From positions 27,779-91,778 of the forward strand of contig CAILZI010000027.1 of the NCBI GenBank assembly GCA_903838675.1: a stretch of 64,000 nt of DNA, written 5' to 3'. Positions 63,183 to 64,000 of the stretch are shown one piece after another. The notes under the pieces were generated by a model. That model did no database searches. It had not been told where the DNA came from and saw only the letters and a list, made by a program, of their open reading frames with translations. The stretch is from an uncultured Verrucomicrobiota bacterium. Its GTDB lineage: Bacteria > Verrucomicrobiota > Verrucomicrobiia > Verrucomicrobiales > Verrucomicrobiaceae. Every line of letters begins with the position of its first letter. The first letter of the stretch is position 1. A program made the translations under genes and the position numbers.

Positions 63183-63271
63183 GGTTTATTCTGAGCACGG
63201 AGTGAAGCGGAGAGAAAGGATGCTGGCAGCGCTTCGTTAGCATGCTGTATTCATTCTCACATCCAACCGCC

Positions 63272-64000
63272 ATGCACCGCTCCTACACCCGTCTTCTTCC
63301 CGTCCTCGCTGCCGCTATTCTCATCCCCAATTTTGGGAAAGCCGAAATCGCCGTGAAAAGCGGTGAAAAGATCGCCTTCCTCGGTGATTCCATCACGGCG
63401 GGCGGCTGGGGCAATCCCGCAGGCTATGTTCGGCTGGTGATCGCCGGTTTGGAAGCCAATGGCATCAAAGCCGAGCCCGTTCCGGCGGGCATCGGTGGTC
63501 ATAAATCCGATCAGATGCTCGCACGTCTCGACAAAGACGTTCTGAGCAAAAAACCGCAGTGGATGACCCTGAGCTGCGGTGTGAACGATGTCTGGCACGG
63601 CCCGCGTGGCGTGCCCCTCGATGATGCCATGGCAAAGAGCGGCACCTACGATGACAAGGTGGCCACCCGTGGCACCTACAAAAAGAACATCACCGCCATC
63701 ATCGATCAGGCTCAGGCCGCCGGCGTGAAGCCTGTCGTGCTCACGGCGACCGTGATTCAGGAAAATCTCGACAGCAAAGAAAACGGTCTGCTGGCTCCCT
63801 ACAACGCCTTCCTCCGTGAACTCGCGAAGGAAAAGAAAATCCCGCTCGCAGACCTCAATGCGATGTTTCAGGAGCGCATCAAGGCCGAGAACAAGCCGAA
63901 CGAGAAAGTGCTCACCAGCGATGGCGTCCACATGAATGTCGAAGGCAACAAGCTCATGGCCATCGGTGTGCTGCAGGCCCTCGGTCTCAATGCCTCCGAA
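63272..64000 (+). CDS. Secreted SGNH/GDSL hydrolase, 3' end outside window
   Basis: 243 codons are visible and the frame is open to the window edge. Signal peptide MHRSYTRLLPVLAAAILIPNFGKAE. Block I GDSIT near residue 39, a GIGGH loop, the oxyanion Asn in SCGVNDVW and the C-terminal SDGVHMN (catalytic Asp and His) are all present, so the esterase/lipase active site is complete within the window. It is predicted to deacylate a glycan or lipid outside the cytoplasm. A CCAACC motif lies four bases before the ATG instead of a Shine-Dalgarno sequence. The preceding 89-base gap holds no gene. Confidence 0.88.
   Translation, partial: MHRSYTRLLPVLAAAILIPNFGKAEIAVKSGEKIAFLGDSITAGGWGNPAGYVRLVIAGLEANGIKAEPVPAGIGGHKSDQMLARLDKDVLSKKPQWMTLSCGVNDVWHGPRGVPLDDAMAKSGTYDDKVATRGTYKKNITAIIDQAQAAGVKPVVLTATVIQENLDSKENGLLAPYNAFLRELAKEKKIPLADLNAMFQERIKAENKPNEKVLTSDGVHMNVEGNKLMAIGVLQALGLNASE

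Noticed and set aside
63183..63271. Weak hairpin (ATGCT/AGCAT) as terminator after the cytochrome-WD40 gene
   Set aside because: Five-base stem with a long loop and no T tract.

Overview
The window is GC-rich, gene-dense bacterial chromosome of the Verrucomicrobiota type, probably Verrucomicrobiaceae (Prosthecobacter-like). The inference rests on gene content: DUF1501 proteins with Tat leaders, a DUF1549/DUF1553 cytochrome-like protein, a c-type cytochrome fused to WD40 repeats, tandem FAD oxidoreductases, DUF4838, DUF5069, an SHD1-domain protein and many exported sialidase-like proteins. These families also occur together in Planctomycetota, so the phylum is probable rather than proven. I see no rRNA, tRNA, CRISPR array, phage or transposase. 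No stretch above 300 bases lacks a gene; the longest gaps (about 110-190 bases) hold the palindromes, promoter regions and repeats listed.

Layout. 1-3032: two sialidase-like proteins, the first a two-module fusion. 3033-6157: phosphofructokinase, then KDPG aldolase and KDG kinase (a KDG-to-pyruvate module). 6163-12206: oligopeptidase F, then on the minus strand a triplicated-domain lipoprotein, aminoacyl-histidine dipeptidase and a LacI regulator with candidate operators. 12399-16563: a coupled operon of sialidase-like protein, APH-fold kinase and HpcH/HpaI aldolase. 16618-17019: YlbF-family protein with a terminal Cys cluster. 17032-24880: five co-oriented genes for exported proteins (SGNH esterase, two FAD oxidoreductases, a pyruvyltransferase-like protein, DUF4838). 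24877-29425: half an osmC gene, an HxlR regulator with tandem operator-like repeats, a DinB protein and two MATE pumps flanking a DUF5069 protein.

29448-31559 is a clan GH-A glycosidase. 31575-34530 is an ATPase-TPR gene pair with lower GC than its surroundings, the best candidate for an accessory conflict or signalling system. 34711-39137: sugar-isomerase-fold protein, an FG-GAP/VCBS calcium-repeat protein and a TauE/SafE transporter. 39192-42634: Ser/Thr kinase with its ECF sigma factor. 42681-44816: a Tat-exported Gfo/Idh/MocA protein divergent from an SHD1 protein that ends in a clear terminator. 44984-48118: mfd. 48119-51010: a minus-strand operon of FabG, acyl carrier protein, a YbhN-like membrane protein and a patatin. 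51047-52090: Kelch protein. 52157-63182: three DUF1501 proteins, a DUF1549/DUF1553 protein, a TIG/PPC-like protein and a cytochrome-WD40 protein. 63272-end: an SGNH hydrolase cut by the window edge.

Taken together the region looks like machinery of a polysaccharide or glycoprotein degrader: exported sialidases, esterases and glycosidases outside, sugar-acid catabolism (KDG kinase, KDPG aldolase, HpcH-type aldolase) inside, and local one-component regulators. Many starts lack a Shine-Dalgarno sequence and several genes for exported proteins share a C-rich leader just before ATG.
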